Assembly: GCF_937616625.2 (NCBI RefSeq)
Contig: NC_065570.1
Span: 42,415,665 to 42,479,664 of the forward strand
Length of the DNA: 64,000 nt
DNA from: Mercurialis annua
Lineage: Eukaryota > Streptophyta > Magnoliopsida > Malpighiales > Euphorbiaceae
Direction: 5' to 3'
Under the pieces are notes generated by a model. That model did no database searches and was not told the DNA's origin. It was given only the letters and a program-made list of their open reading frames with translations. Made by a program: the position numbers and the translations under genes. Positions 24,210 to 34,602 of this stretch are shown piece by piece (position 1 is the first letter of the stretch; every line of letters begins with the position of its first letter).

Positions 24210-24562
24210 TCAATCGAACACCGGCGGTTCAGGATATGGTGTCGGCGATGGATAGCGAGGCCCCCCTTGGGCATTGAAGTAATCCCTTAGTTTTTTTTCC
24301 CTCTTGTCGCCTTTTACTTCCACATTTCCTTTTGCTCTTTCATGAATTGGCGTTGCTCCGCCTCAAAAGCACTTCCATCCGCAAAAACATTTAGAGCCGG
24401 TTGCTCCCATTGCACTCCTTGGTGCGGGATCCTCTCGATAATCTCGCATCGAGACATTGTAGAGTAGGGAAAATGGTAGTCGGAAGTGAAGTCGGAATTT
24501 TGTTTGGGCGGCTTTTGGTGGTGGCTAAGTGTGGTGGATGTTTTGGTAGAAGAGAGAGACAT
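24210..24562 (-). pseudogene. Remnant of the 3' ORF of an Athila-like element
   Basis: An 82-residue frame (24562-24314) with QWEQPALNVFADGSAF and QRQFMKEQKEMWK meets a stop. Shifting frame at that point continues for about 40 residues as VKGDKREKKLRDYFNAQGG and a Pro/Tyr-rich end PSPTPYPEPPVFD before a stop at 24210. The composition of the joined reading and its place between gag-pol and the 3' LTR suggest the tail of the extra 3' ORF of Athila elements. Only the C-terminal part is present and it is frameshifted. I cannot assign a molecular function. Confidence 0.5.
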
Positions 24563-25171
24563 AAGCTTTTTGGCTATGGAAGATTGCTAGATAAGGAAAA
24601 GAAAGATGGAGAAGATGAAGTGTTGGGTGGCTATTTATGGTTAAGAAACAAATTCTAATTTGAATGCTCTAAGATGATGCCAACTCATCAAGCTTTGTGT
24701 TTTGTATTTCTTATGAAAGGTTAAGATCAAGCCACCTCAACAATCCAAGTGCCTTAATGATGGACCAATGAGAAAATTTCAATTCCTCCTCCTTTAATTG
24801 CTTTGCACGGATCGAGACAAGCTTGGATTTTGTGTTGCTCGATCCATGCAATTTCTGGGTAAACATTCTGTTTCCTATTTCAATGGTGCACGATCCGTGC
24901 AACAGAACTTAAGGGGCTTGCATGAATCGTGCAATGCACAGGATGGGAATTTCTGAATTTCTCTTTTCCGCAATTCTCCTACACACCATAACCAAAACAC
25001 ACCGGCGTTATCTTGAACAAAACAAAGAAAATACGGAAAATAAACAAACAAACATAAACACTAAACAACTATAAACACTAAAAACAAATGAAAGCACTAA
25101 GACGAACCTCTTGGGATTGCCTCCCAAGTGCGCTTGTTTAGAGTCGAAAGCTCGACTACTGATCCTCAAAT
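24563..25171 (-). other. Non-coding spacer with degenerate palindromes
   Basis: At 24802-24935 there are four degraded relatives of the LTR palindrome (TTGCACGGATCGAGACAAG, TTGCTCGATCCATGCAA, TGCACGATCCGTGCA, TTGCATGAATCGTGCAA). Otherwise nothing recognisable. Confidence 0.6.
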
Positions 25172-28132
25172 TCATGGAGGATCAAAAAGAGCGACTTGCT
25201 TGCGATTTTCATCGATCAACACTCTAGGATATGGTTTGCACCATTCTCCAAGCACCTTAAAAACATCTCCATTGGCCCCCTCCAACTCAATCAAACCATC
25301 ATTCAATTTGCGCCGTATCTTAAATGGTCTGCTCCACTTAGAAATCAACTTCCCCGCATGTGAATGTGCTTGAGAGGTTCGAACTTGGACGTACTCACCA
25401 AGAGTAGCAACGTCCATGCATATTTGTCTCTTGCTTGCGGTTGCTATCCCGTTGAGCTTCAACTTCCATGATGCCCAACATTTTGGTTTTCCTTTGCGTG
25501 GCTTGATATGAGGTGTTGTTTCGATTTTTGCACACACAACTTCGGGTTCTTTCTTAGGAACCTCCTTTATTGGCACATGCAATGTGGGCTCAATAGTATC
25601 AATCTTCATGCATTTCTCCTCCTCACACTTGCTTTTTCCATGCTTGATGTCAAACACCATGCTCTCATCATTCATTCTCAATGTTATCTTCCTCGCATTA
25701 ACATCAACCAATGCTCTCCCGGTATTCAAAAAAGGACGCCCAAGAATCATGGGGCAATCTTTGTCGACCGCAGAATCAAGCACAACAAAGTCCACCGGAA
25801 AGATGAACTTGCCCACTTTTACTAGCACGTCTTCCGCAACCCCGTGCGGTCTCTTGAGCGAATGGTCGGCCAATTGGAGCATCATGGAAGTTTGTTTTAT
25901 CGGTTGGTTTCCACATATTTTCCTGAAAAGACACAACGGCATTAGATTTATACTTGCACCTAAATCGCAAAGACAATTAAGAGAAGTAGAAGTGCCAATT
26001 AAGCAAGGAATCGTGAAACTCCCTGTATCTTGTAGCTTGGTCGGTAGATTGCTTTGGATAATAGAACTACAACTTTCCGTTAGAGGAATTGTTCCGCCTT
26101 GTTCCCAACTTCGCTTGTTCATAATTATGTCTTTCAAGAACTTAGCATATTGGGGCATCTCTCGCAAGGCATCCCCTAAGCTCATACTTATTTGAAGTTT
26201 CTTGAAGATTTCAAGAAACTTATGAAACTTTTTATTGTCCGGGGCCTTTCTCAACCGGCTTGGGAATGGTACTTTAGGCACAAAAGGTGGTGGTGGTGGT
26301 GGCCTCACATATGGTTCCTCAACATCAATATCAATGGCCACCTCCTCACAAGACTTTGGTAGCTCTTGACTAGAGCTTGCAACATCTATTACCACTTGAG
26401 GCTCAACCTCCACAATCATTGGCCTCTTGCCATTAGCTTTTTCAAAATCCTTGTTATGATCAACATCAAGGACTCTACCGCTTCGAAGCTCCACAACTTT
26501 GATGGCTTTCACATGCTCTCTAGGATTAGTTTCCGTAGTGGACGGCAATCCTCCTTGAGGTCTACCTTGAAGATTAATGGCAAGTTGGGAGATTTGAGTC
26601 TCTAAATGATGGATCGTGGAAGCTTGGTTCTTCTCCCTTTGCCTAGCATCAAGCTCTCTTTGCTCCATTTTATCCAACTTCTCTAGCACCTTGTAAAGCA
26701 CATTCCCATCATCCACATTCCGTTGTGGTTGAAAACCGGGTGGGTGTTGAGGTCTACCACCATAGTTGTACCCTTGACCTTGATTGCCTTCATAGTGACC
26801 TTGTTGTTGTGGAGGCCTATTGTTGCCTTGAAAACTTGAACCCACTTGATTAGACCCTTGAGCATTGCCTTGCCTTTCTTGATTTCTCCACCCAAAATTT
26901 GGATGATTCCTCCATCCGGGGTTGTAGGTGTTAGAATAAGGATCATTAGCTTGCCTTTGACCCCCAATGTAGTTCACTTGCTCACTCAAAGCTTGCCCCG
27001 TAACTAGGCATTCTCCCCCCGAGTGGTTGAAATCTCTACAAAACTCGCATCCCACTTGAACATAAGCTACCGGAGCGTTTCTTGGGTTCAATTGCCTCTT
27101 AAGAGCATCTACTTGAGCTTGAAGTGAAGTATTTATTGCTTTTATGGCCTCCATCTCTTTCACTTGATCATGAGTCATCAACGACTTTTGAGTAGATGGC
27201 GCTCTTCTATCTATGGGCCCCCATGTACTACTAACTATGGCCAATTTCTCCACCAAGTCAAGAGCTTCTTCATAAGTCTTTTGCATTAGCGATCCCCCCG
27301 ACGCCGCATCAATAGTGCCTCTAGTAGTAATAGTTGTCCCATCATAGAAGATTTGAATAACATGCTCTCTATTGAGCCGATGATGTGGGACGCTCCTTTG
27401 TAGATCCTTGAACCGCTCCCATGCCTCATAAAGTGACTCCCCTTCGAATTGAACAAACTCAAGTATATCCTTGGTCAACTTTGTGGTCTTGCCATGAGGG
27501 AAATATTTGTTGAGAAAGGCTTGCGCCAACTCCCTCCAAGTGCGTATTGACTCATTAGGTAGCGAGTGAAGCCATAGACTAGCCTTGTCCCTTAAAGAGA
27601 CGGGGAACATCCTCAACTTGGTTTGATCCGCGGTTATCCCATGAAGCTTGAACGTATTAAGTACACCCAAGAAACTAGCAATGTGCGCATTTGGATCCTC
27701 GTGACTTAACCCATAAAAGGCACAACGGTTCTCCAAGAGTTGTATGGTACTTGGCTTGATCTCGAAGGTTGCCGCTTGAACCGGCATTGCAAAACATCCA
27801 AATGTGGCATTATCCACATTCGGCAAGAAGAACTCGCCCAAGGTTTATCTTGGTTGATTTTGCACTTGTGGGTGCACTTGGGGGCGATCATTCCTTGGGC
27901 GTTCTTGATGCCTTTGTCGGTTTACATTCTCAAGTGGAGGAGGGGGTGGATATTGTTGTTCCCCTTCGTCCACTAGAGGATTAAACCTTTCCTCTTCCTC
28001 ATAATCATGCCCGTCACCCTCCATAACTAAAGGAATCCGGGCTCTCCTTCTTACGCCTCTTTCGTAACTACCGAGATCCTCTTGAAAAGGTTCTAGTGGG
28101 AGATTAGCACGCCGTGTATTATGCATACACAA
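25172..28132 (-). CDS. Athila-like gag-protease polyprotein with an in-frame stop and a fused integrase tail
   Basis: The frame opens at 28132 (MCMHNTRRANLPL; a second Met two codons later), runs 95 codons to TAA at 27847-27845, then stays open in the same frame for about 890 codons to 25172. The part after the stop begins TLGEFFLPNVDN, so it has no start of its own. Visible in order: the gag core (FLGVLNTFKLHGIT, RTWRELAQAFLNKYFPHGK, EFVQFEGESLYEAWERFKDL), a zinc knuckle CEFCRDFNHSGGEC, the PYSNTYNPGWRNHPNF block typical of Athila, a Pro-rich linker, then the protease with CLCDLGASINLMPL and PMILGRPFLNTGRALVDV. The last ~60 residues (KLISKWSRPFKIRRKLNDG, DVFKVLGEWCKPY) resemble the integrase C-terminal tail of Athila pol. 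Reverse transcriptase, RNase H and the integrase core, normally between, are missing. Whether the early stop is suppressed or inactivating cannot be told. Confidence 0.88.
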
Positions 28133-28276
28133 AGGGTAAATTCCTACACAAACAAAGACAAGAGAACTGAGCGTAAATCACGAAAAATGCAAGAATGAAC
28201 AATAAAAGTAAAAACAGAAAATAACGCTAACTCGACCGAATTTCAAAATACTTTCAATCAATTAAACGCAACCTAG
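28133..28276 (-). other. Leader between PBS and gag
   Basis: About 140 bp of AT-rich untranslated leader on the minus strand. No other signal seen. Confidence 0.7.
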
Positions 28277-28294
28277 TCCCCGACAACGGCGCCA
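28277..28294 (-). promoter_or_regulatory. tRNA-Asp-type primer binding site
   Basis: Minus-strand TGGCGCCGTTGTCGGGGA lies 6 nt inside the 5' LTR. It matches the tRNA-Asp PBS common in Athila/Tat elements, with one base different (GTTGTC where GTTGCC is usual). Confidence 0.9.
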
Positions 28295-28300
28295 AAAACT

Positions 28301-29904
28301 TGTTGAGAATAAACCCAACTCGTAGTAAATCCGGAAGTCGGATGTCGATCCCACGAGGACTAAAGGTTTAAAGTGAGTGAAATCGCTTATGAAATTCAAT
28401 TCGGAAAGCACAAATAAAGATTGGTTTTTTTGTAACAATTCTAACAACGAAGAATCAACTAAACGCTAAAATGCAATAACTCAAAAAGCACTAATTATCA
28501 ATGATTTAAAATCAATAAAGGGAAACGTCAAGGGATTGGTAATCACACCTAGGTCATGCATTCATGGTTGGTCAAATCGGAAGTGTTTCAAGGGCCGAGT
28601 GAAGTCTAAAGCGTTATTCCCGCTCTCTCGAGCCTCAAGGAGCAACAAAACCGCTACCTAATCACCTAATCAATACCAAGCTCACTCTCGTGTTACAAGG
28701 CATAACCAAACAATTAACTAGCGATTAATCAATCAACTCTAGAGCCACCTAAGTTCAAACCCACTCTCGTGGCGCTCTAAAACCTAGGTTTTCAATCCTA
28801 TTAGTCAATCTAATCAACCACCTCTCGGTGCATCAATCAAACTCTAAACATGCTTAGGGTAGCTAATCCTAAACAAGCAATAAGCAATAGGAGTAAAACA
28901 TGAGTAAACAACATCAAGAACCAACCAATCATACAACCCTAGGCTATCATACCAACCCCCTAACAAGGGGCTTAGCCACTCATGGCTAAGTTCTCAATAC
29001 AAGCACTAATCAAACAACTAAACATTAAAAAGTAGAGAAAGATTACCTTAAGTAAAATGGAAGAACAATAACTCATAAAAGATAATGAAGATTCCACAAT
29101 AAATAAGCTTGCATTAATTAATAAAAGACCTTGTTCAATCAAAACATTAAAAGCTTCACTTCACCAACAATGGTGGAAAAGATGGAGCACACAACTCTAA
29201 AGAGATTCTAAGCTATTTTTAGGAGGCAACACAAAAGGAATAAAAATAATGAATGTTGCATACCCTAATTTTGAATCATAAAGTAGTACTTATAGTGTTC
29301 TCAAAAAGGAAATAAAAACATCCTACAAAAGAGTGTTGGGCCAAAAGAGGAAGTGTGCATAAGCCTTGTCCTTTTCTTCAGATTTTCGATTCTAACTTTA
29401 AGCCTTTGCACGAATCGTGCAAACCAACTTAACATGGGTGCACGGATCGTGCAATATCTCTGGGAACAATCTGCTTCTGCTCTACTTATGCACGATTCGT
29501 GCAAGGTGTTGCACGATTCGTGCAACCTTCAGACTCCACAACCTTGAACTTCAAAACTTCATAACTCGGTGTAGAAATGTCCAAATGAGTTGGTTCTTGA
29601 ACCATTGGAAAGCTCAGGATGTCTACTTTAACTCTTATGAAGAACACAAACTCAATAGAGACCTCTAACCGATCCAAATTGGTCAAAGAGTGCAGAGGGG
29701 TCAGCTTTTCCGAATTGCAAATGAGCTTTCGCCTCTCTTTCGTCGACTTTTCCATCTTTTGCACCAAAATGCTTCCGCAATGCTCCCAAGTATCTGAAAT
29801 ACTAAAACATGCAATAAGGCATTCGGAATACCATAAAAACATGACAAAACATAATAAAAGCATGCGGAAACGACACTCTAAATAGGAGTAAAATACTCCT
29901 ATCA
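28301..29904 (-). repeat. 5' LTR of the Athila-like element
   Basis: 1604 bp, TG...CA ends, the partner of 20925-22529. It carries the palindromes at 29406-29422, 29439-29453, 29489-29503 and 29509-29525, about 380-500 bp from the LTR start in the sense of transcription. Confidence 0.93.
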
Positions 29905-29909
29905 TGTGT

Positions 29910-30620
29910 ATTGTGGATCATATTATAGTTTGTCTATTAGGAAATTGAGGTTTAAGGTTTCATCTGGATCGACAAACTGGTGATATCTTATATACAACTA
30001 TTTTCTTATTCTGCTCTTTTGATATTTAACTATAAATATGCATACTCACTCAGAAATATTTATATTTCTACCCCGTTGTTTTTACCATTCTTCAAGTGTT
30101 TAACTTTGAGGTGGTCGAACTTCCTTATTTCTACTTCAGAGAGGCTTTCTCTTTTTGACTTGTATACAGTTTGAAACTCTTAGATGCTATAATAGTATAT
30201 GTTAGTTTTCCAATAGCCTTGTCAGTGTTTCTTTATTTATATACTCTAATATGAAACCACTATTTTTGTATATAACATCTTGGTGGATGCACAGATGGCA
30301 GTATATATGTATAGGGTATAGTTAATTACTAGCTATGTATATGTGGTCTGGTTGTACGTTTTGGTTATATGAATAATGGATATAGTGCATGCCACTTATA
30401 TGTTACCAGTCCGGTTTCTAGTGTTACTACACCAGTTTTCAAAATGAGTTGTATGTTAAATAAAAGTAATAGTTAACAAGTTTTCTGAAAACCTATTATG
30501 CATAGAAAGTGTTTTGTTTTGCAAAAAAACAAATATAGGTTTTTAGGCTTACTGCGGGTTCCGAAGCTATCACTCCCATTCTCTAACGTCGGCCTCAACT
30601 CATGGATTTGGGTCATGACA
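29910..30620 (+). mobile_element. Right piece of the gypsy LTR split by the Athila-like insertion
   Basis: It continues the LTR that starts at 19559 and ends with ggcttactgcgggttccg, ctctaacgtcggcctcaac, then gatttgggtcatgaca. A degenerate PBS-like sequence (aggtatcaaagaaatc, 30623-30638) follows, so this was a 5' LTR. The internal region is lost within about 30 bp, where copia sequence begins. Confidence 0.75.
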
Positions 30621-30640
30621 ATAGGTATCAAAGAAATCAA

Positions 30641-30913
30641 TGTTTCATGTTGTCTATAACCCTTGACAACAAGTCGAGCTTTATATTTATCAACTGTGCC
30701 GTTAGGTTTCAATTTCTTTTTCAAGATCCATTTACAACCTATGATTTTGCAACCGGAAGGTAGATCAATCGATTGCCATATCTTATTGGACTCTAGTGAG
30801 TCCATATCATCATTTATGCCTTCTTGCCACAAATCAGCATCGAAAGAAGTCAGAGCTTCCTGGAGGTTTGCAGGATCCTCCTCTAAAGAATAAACATGGT
30901 AAATCGGAATCAA
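30641..30913 (-). pseudogene. Start of a copia reverse transcriptase, truncated
   Basis: Minus-strand reading EEDPANLQEALTS, WQEGINDDMDSLESNKIW, IIGCKWILKKKLKPNGTVD and KYKARLVVKGYRQ is the N-terminal part of the Ty1/copia reverse transcriptase domain. The reading stops making sense at about 30650, where the plus-strand gypsy LTR and its PBS begin, so the active-site region is missing. Confidence 0.88.
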
Positions 30914-31905
30914 AGTCTTTCGAAATTCTAGCTCTTTTACTTCTTCTGATTGCTGGTTCTACATCATAAGTAAACTCATTATTCCTAACAACATGAATAT
31001 TACTAGATGATTCGCCCCCACTATTTCCTAATTGAAAAGGAAATTTATGTTCATAAAAATCTGCATCCAAAGATTCAATAATCACTCGTGTAGTCAAGTC
31101 GTAAAATCTATATGCTTTGCTATTGACTGCGTACCCAATAAAAATATATTCACTGGATCTACTTGCTAATTTTATTTGTTTTGGATCAGAAATCCGAACA
31201 TAGGCCAAACAACGCCAAATTCTCAAAAAGACAAATTTGGTTGTCTTTTCTTTAGAATCTCATAAGATGAAATCTTATTGTTTGACTTATAAACTTTATT
31301 GAGCATATAACAAACAGTTAGCAGGATTTCACCCCACCAATAAGAAGTAGTACCAGAATTTAATAAAATAGACACTACAACATTTGTAAATGTTTTATTT
31401 TTTGTTTCGGTTTTACTTTTTATTTCGGGAGAATAAGGTGTTGTTTTTTCATGTACAATATCATGCGAGTTATAGAATTGTATAAACAAGTTTGATTCAT
31501 ATTTAGTAACTCTCTCACTACGAAATTTTTTGATTTTCTTATTAAATTGAATTTCAATTTCAGTAAGAAATAACTTGAACTTGTCAAGTGCATCATTTTT
31601 ACTTTTAATCAAATACACATATGTATAATCAGAACAATCAATAGAAGTGATAAAATATCTCTTACCATTTTTGGTCAAGATCCATCAAGTTCACACATGT
31701 CTGAATGTATTAAATCTAAGGGTTTAGATTCTCTATTTACTCATTTATGTGAGTTTTTTTGTTATTTTGGCTTGACTACATAATTCACATTTTTAGAACT
31801 CAGTTTGGTTCATTTTCGGAATTAACCTAAGGTAGTCATGTTGCTAATTGTTCTTTTATTTACATGACAGAGTCTAGCATGCCAAATATTAAAATCACAA
31901 ATCAT
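30914..31905 (-). pseudogene. Copia pre-integrase and integrase region, degraded
   Basis: The pre-integrase hallmark WHARLCHVNKRTISNMTTLG lies near 31870. The integrase core is readable at 31678-31223 (GKRYFITSIDCSDYTYVYL, KKFRSERVTKYESNLF, TPYSPEIKSK, YWWGEILLTVCYMLNK). The C-terminal conserved piece SEYIFIGYAVNSKAYRFYD lies in the next frame (31226 downward). Stops and frame changes between these blocks show that it is dead. Confidence 0.85.
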
Positions 31906-31952
31906 GTAAACAGAAGAAGCAACTTTATTGATAATTTCAACATTCATCTTAA

Positions 31953-32333
31953 TCATACCCTCACGAGCATAACCCTTTCCCACAAAAATACCATTTTTAG
32001 TAATGGTGTATAAATCTCCTTCAATAGTTTGAAAAATCCAACCTTATTGAGAAGATATCCAGACACCAGATTCTTCCTCATCATAGGAGTGTGCATCACA
32101 TCCTTCAAAATTAGTGTCTTCCTTAAAGTAAACTTCAATTCAACACTTCCAATACCAGCAACAATAGTGGTATGAGTATTTCTATTACCCAGCAATATTT
32201 TCTTATCATCAACAGCAGTGTATGTTTTAAACAAAGCACGATTGTGGCATACATGACAGTTTGCGCCTGTGTCTATCCACCACCCACTTGATTCACTAAA
32301 AAGGTTGATCTTAGCCATCATTTCAGTTATCAT
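31953..32333 (-). pseudogene. Copia protease region
   Basis: An open stretch with SGWWIDTGANCHVCHNRALF, the aspartic protease active site (Asp-Thr-Gly) of copia elements, followed by RNTHTTIVAGIGSVELKF and a LKDVMHTPMMRKNLVSGYLL segment typical of the region between protease and integrase. The aspartate is kept, but the surrounding polyprotein is broken on both sides. Confidence 0.85.
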
Positions 32334-32339
32334 AGCCGT

Positions 32340-33277
32340 AAAAGGCTATTCAACCAAGTTAGCTTGCGGAGCAGTACTTGGCCTGTTCGAACACTTGTGT
32401 GCCATATGACTTGATTTTCCACAGTTAAAACACATAAACGGTGGCAAATCATTTTTTACAGGTGGTCGCTATCTCATAATATGCTTCCTTGACGGATTAC
32501 CATTCTTTTTGTTGCGGTTCACATTTTAGTTAGAGTTTGAATTTTGATTTTGATTCTTAATTTTTTTGCCATTTGGCTTCATATTCACCGAACTGAACTT
32601 TCCGGTGTTGCTAGAAACAACAAGCACCTCTTCTTTTTGGTCTTGGTTATTCGCCTCTTCTTCAATCCGAAGACAAGTGATCAAACTTTCCAAGGAAAAC
32701 TCCTTGGTTTTGTGCCTAATAGAATTCTTAAAATTCTTCCTCGAAGGAGGTAACTTATCAATCAAAACAACTACTTGAAATTATTCGTCAAGAACCATAC
32801 CTTCAGAGATAATCTCATGAGCGATTTTCTGCAATTCATAGGATTGTGCCTCAACATATTTTTCGTCCATCATCTAATATTTGAGGTAGCGGCTGACTGC
32901 GTACTTCTTCGTCCTCGCCTCCTCGGTATCGTACTTCCTTTGTAGCTTTGCAGACTTTCCGTTATTATAATAATCATATAGATCATCACTCAGTGCATTA
33001 GGAATAAAATTCTTGCACATGTAATCATTTGTCATCCACTGTTGTAGTTCAACATTCTAATTGTCTTTTTCTTCCTCCTTAGCAATTTCATCAACGACAA
33101 CATTTCCACAGATAAAATAGAAACCACTTTTTTCATGGTTAGGAAAAATTATGTCTTTTGTTTCCACCTTTTGAAATGCAGACCTTCAAACCGGAATGGT
33201 TTGTTAGTATCAATAGTGGAGGAACCGTAGGTAGCAACCTCATCGGAATTCATGGCAGCAACCTCATCAGAATTCAT
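32340..33277 (-). pseudogene. Copia gag with zinc knuckle, broken
   Basis: On the minus strand it opens at 33277 as MNSDEVAAMNSDEVATYGSS, then NKPFRFEGLHFKRWKQKT, the usual start of the copia capsid region, before a stop. The C-terminal half is open at 32765-32526 ([30 protein letters not shown]). A zinc knuckle CFNCGKSSHMAHKC is readable near 32440-32397. Several stops and frame changes lie between. The first eight residues are duplicated by an exact-length 24-nt repeat. Confidence 0.82.
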
Positions 33278-34350
33278 GGCAGCAACTGTAAAAGGACACG
33301 TCTAAAACTTGTTGATACAGTTGCTGAAAAATATACAGGAATTTGATTTGGCTGAGTCGCGGACTAGATCGTTTTTTTTAGACATGTCGCGGCACAGCTC
33401 GATGGTGCAAAGCTGACTATCAACTGCGGCGTTCCTATGATAAAACCGCCGGAATACTGTTACCACTGCATTATAATAACAACTCTAAAACAATTTTGTA
33501 TATTGCTCGTTCTTTGCTCTGTATTTTTTCTTTTGTGTTTTTGCAAATGAAAATAAAAGTAGTATTTGTATGGAAAAGATGAAAGAGATATTATGCAAAA
33601 CATTAAATATAGATAAACACATTTTGCATATTCATTATAGTAAAAAAAACATTTTAGAATTCCATTAAAATTCCAGCATTCAATTCATGAAATTCCAGCA
33701 GCAATTGTTAGAATTTTAGTGTACAGTTCATGGAATTCTAGCTGGAATTGTTGGAATTCCAACTGCAGTGGATGCAATTCTAGTGCAGTTGTAGAATTCC
33801 ATCAAATTTAAAATTCCATCAGTTTTGTAAAATAAGTGGGAAAAATCAAAAACTGTTACATAATGAATAAAATAAAAATGTTATGTAAGTTTTATTTTTC
33901 AAATTCAACATAATTCCAATCATTAATATTTTATAATAAAATAAAATTATTTTGTAAGTTTTATTTTTCAAATTCAACATATGTCCAGCAGATGCTGATT
34001 TTCGTGTTGTAATACATATACTATAGTAATGTATAAATGGGGAATGAAATAGGAAAAGAAAGATAATTCAGGTGCACATGCAGACATATTTTAAAAATTG
34101 GAAGATTACTGTAAAAAATAATAAAGTGAGTTATTAATATAAATTTTTTAATTTTTAAATAATCTGGTGTAATTTTTCAGAAAAAAAAATGTGAGAAATA
34201 AATGGAAAATGGGCTTTATTTTAGAAAATTTGTGTAATCAGCCTAAGACCATTTGGAGAACGGCCCAAACATTCTAAAGTCGGACCAATTCCGATTTGGA
34301 ATCCAAACACATTAAACAGAAAAACAAAAATCTTGGAGAAGAAGTTGCCC
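33278..34350. other. Intergenic region between the copia remnant and PAM16
   Basis: No LTR for the copia element is recognisable. At 33656-33830 the words AATTCCAGC and GGAATTC recur many times on both strands, forming a loose palindromic patch. A nearly repeated segment (gttttatttttcaaattcaacat) occurs at 33889 and 33959. No gene found. Confidence 0.5.
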
Positions 34351-34599
34351 TTTGTTTTTCTTTGAATTTTAGACATCCATAATCAAAGATTATTTTCTGT
34401 TTTAAAATTATTTAATTCATAACTTTATTTTTTATTTTTATTTTTCATCTCCTTCCTCATTTTATGATACACCGTCTCTGAAACCCCTAAACACTACTCC
34501 AGAATCTTCGTCTTCTTTCTATAAAAAAAAAAATTACTCATAAATTGTTAAATAAAATTAGTCATAAATTGATATAAACCCTATTCTTCCCTTTCAGCT

Positions 34600-34602
34600 A
34601 TG
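34600..34602 (+). other. PAM16: Start-codon-only coding exon of PAM16
   Basis: ATG at 34600 is immediately followed by the splice donor GTATGT. The codons after the first intron (GCAGCTAAG, Ala-Ala-Lys) give the conserved N-terminus. A pyrimidine-rich CCCTTTCAG ends 2 nt before the ATG and could itself be an acceptor, so the 5' UTR may also be interrupted. Confidence 0.85.

Larger units (their letters stand above)
20925..29904 (-). mobile_element. Complete non-autonomous Athila-like LTR retrotransposon
   Basis: An 8980-bp element with LTRs at 20925-22529 and 28301-29904, flanked by a perfect 5-bp target duplication TGTGT (20920-20924, 29905-29909). LTRs begin TG and end CA. The PBS and polypurine tract put the coding strand on minus. 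It encodes gag and protease fused to a short integrase-like tail; reverse transcriptase, RNase H and the integrase core are absent. By eye the LTRs differ at about ten positions plus one 1-base indel over 1604 bp, so the insertion is recent. It must depend on a full-length relative for mobility. Confidence 0.93.

Noticed and set aside
25508..26195. Plus-strand frames of 105 and 203 residues
   Set aside because: They lie antisense to the Athila-like gag-protease frame, which has clear family motifs; the plus-strand readings have none.
25172..27841. An 889-residue protein starting at 27841
   Set aside because: The first codon is TTG, not ATG, and the same frame continues upstream past a TAA to a proper gag start at 28132.
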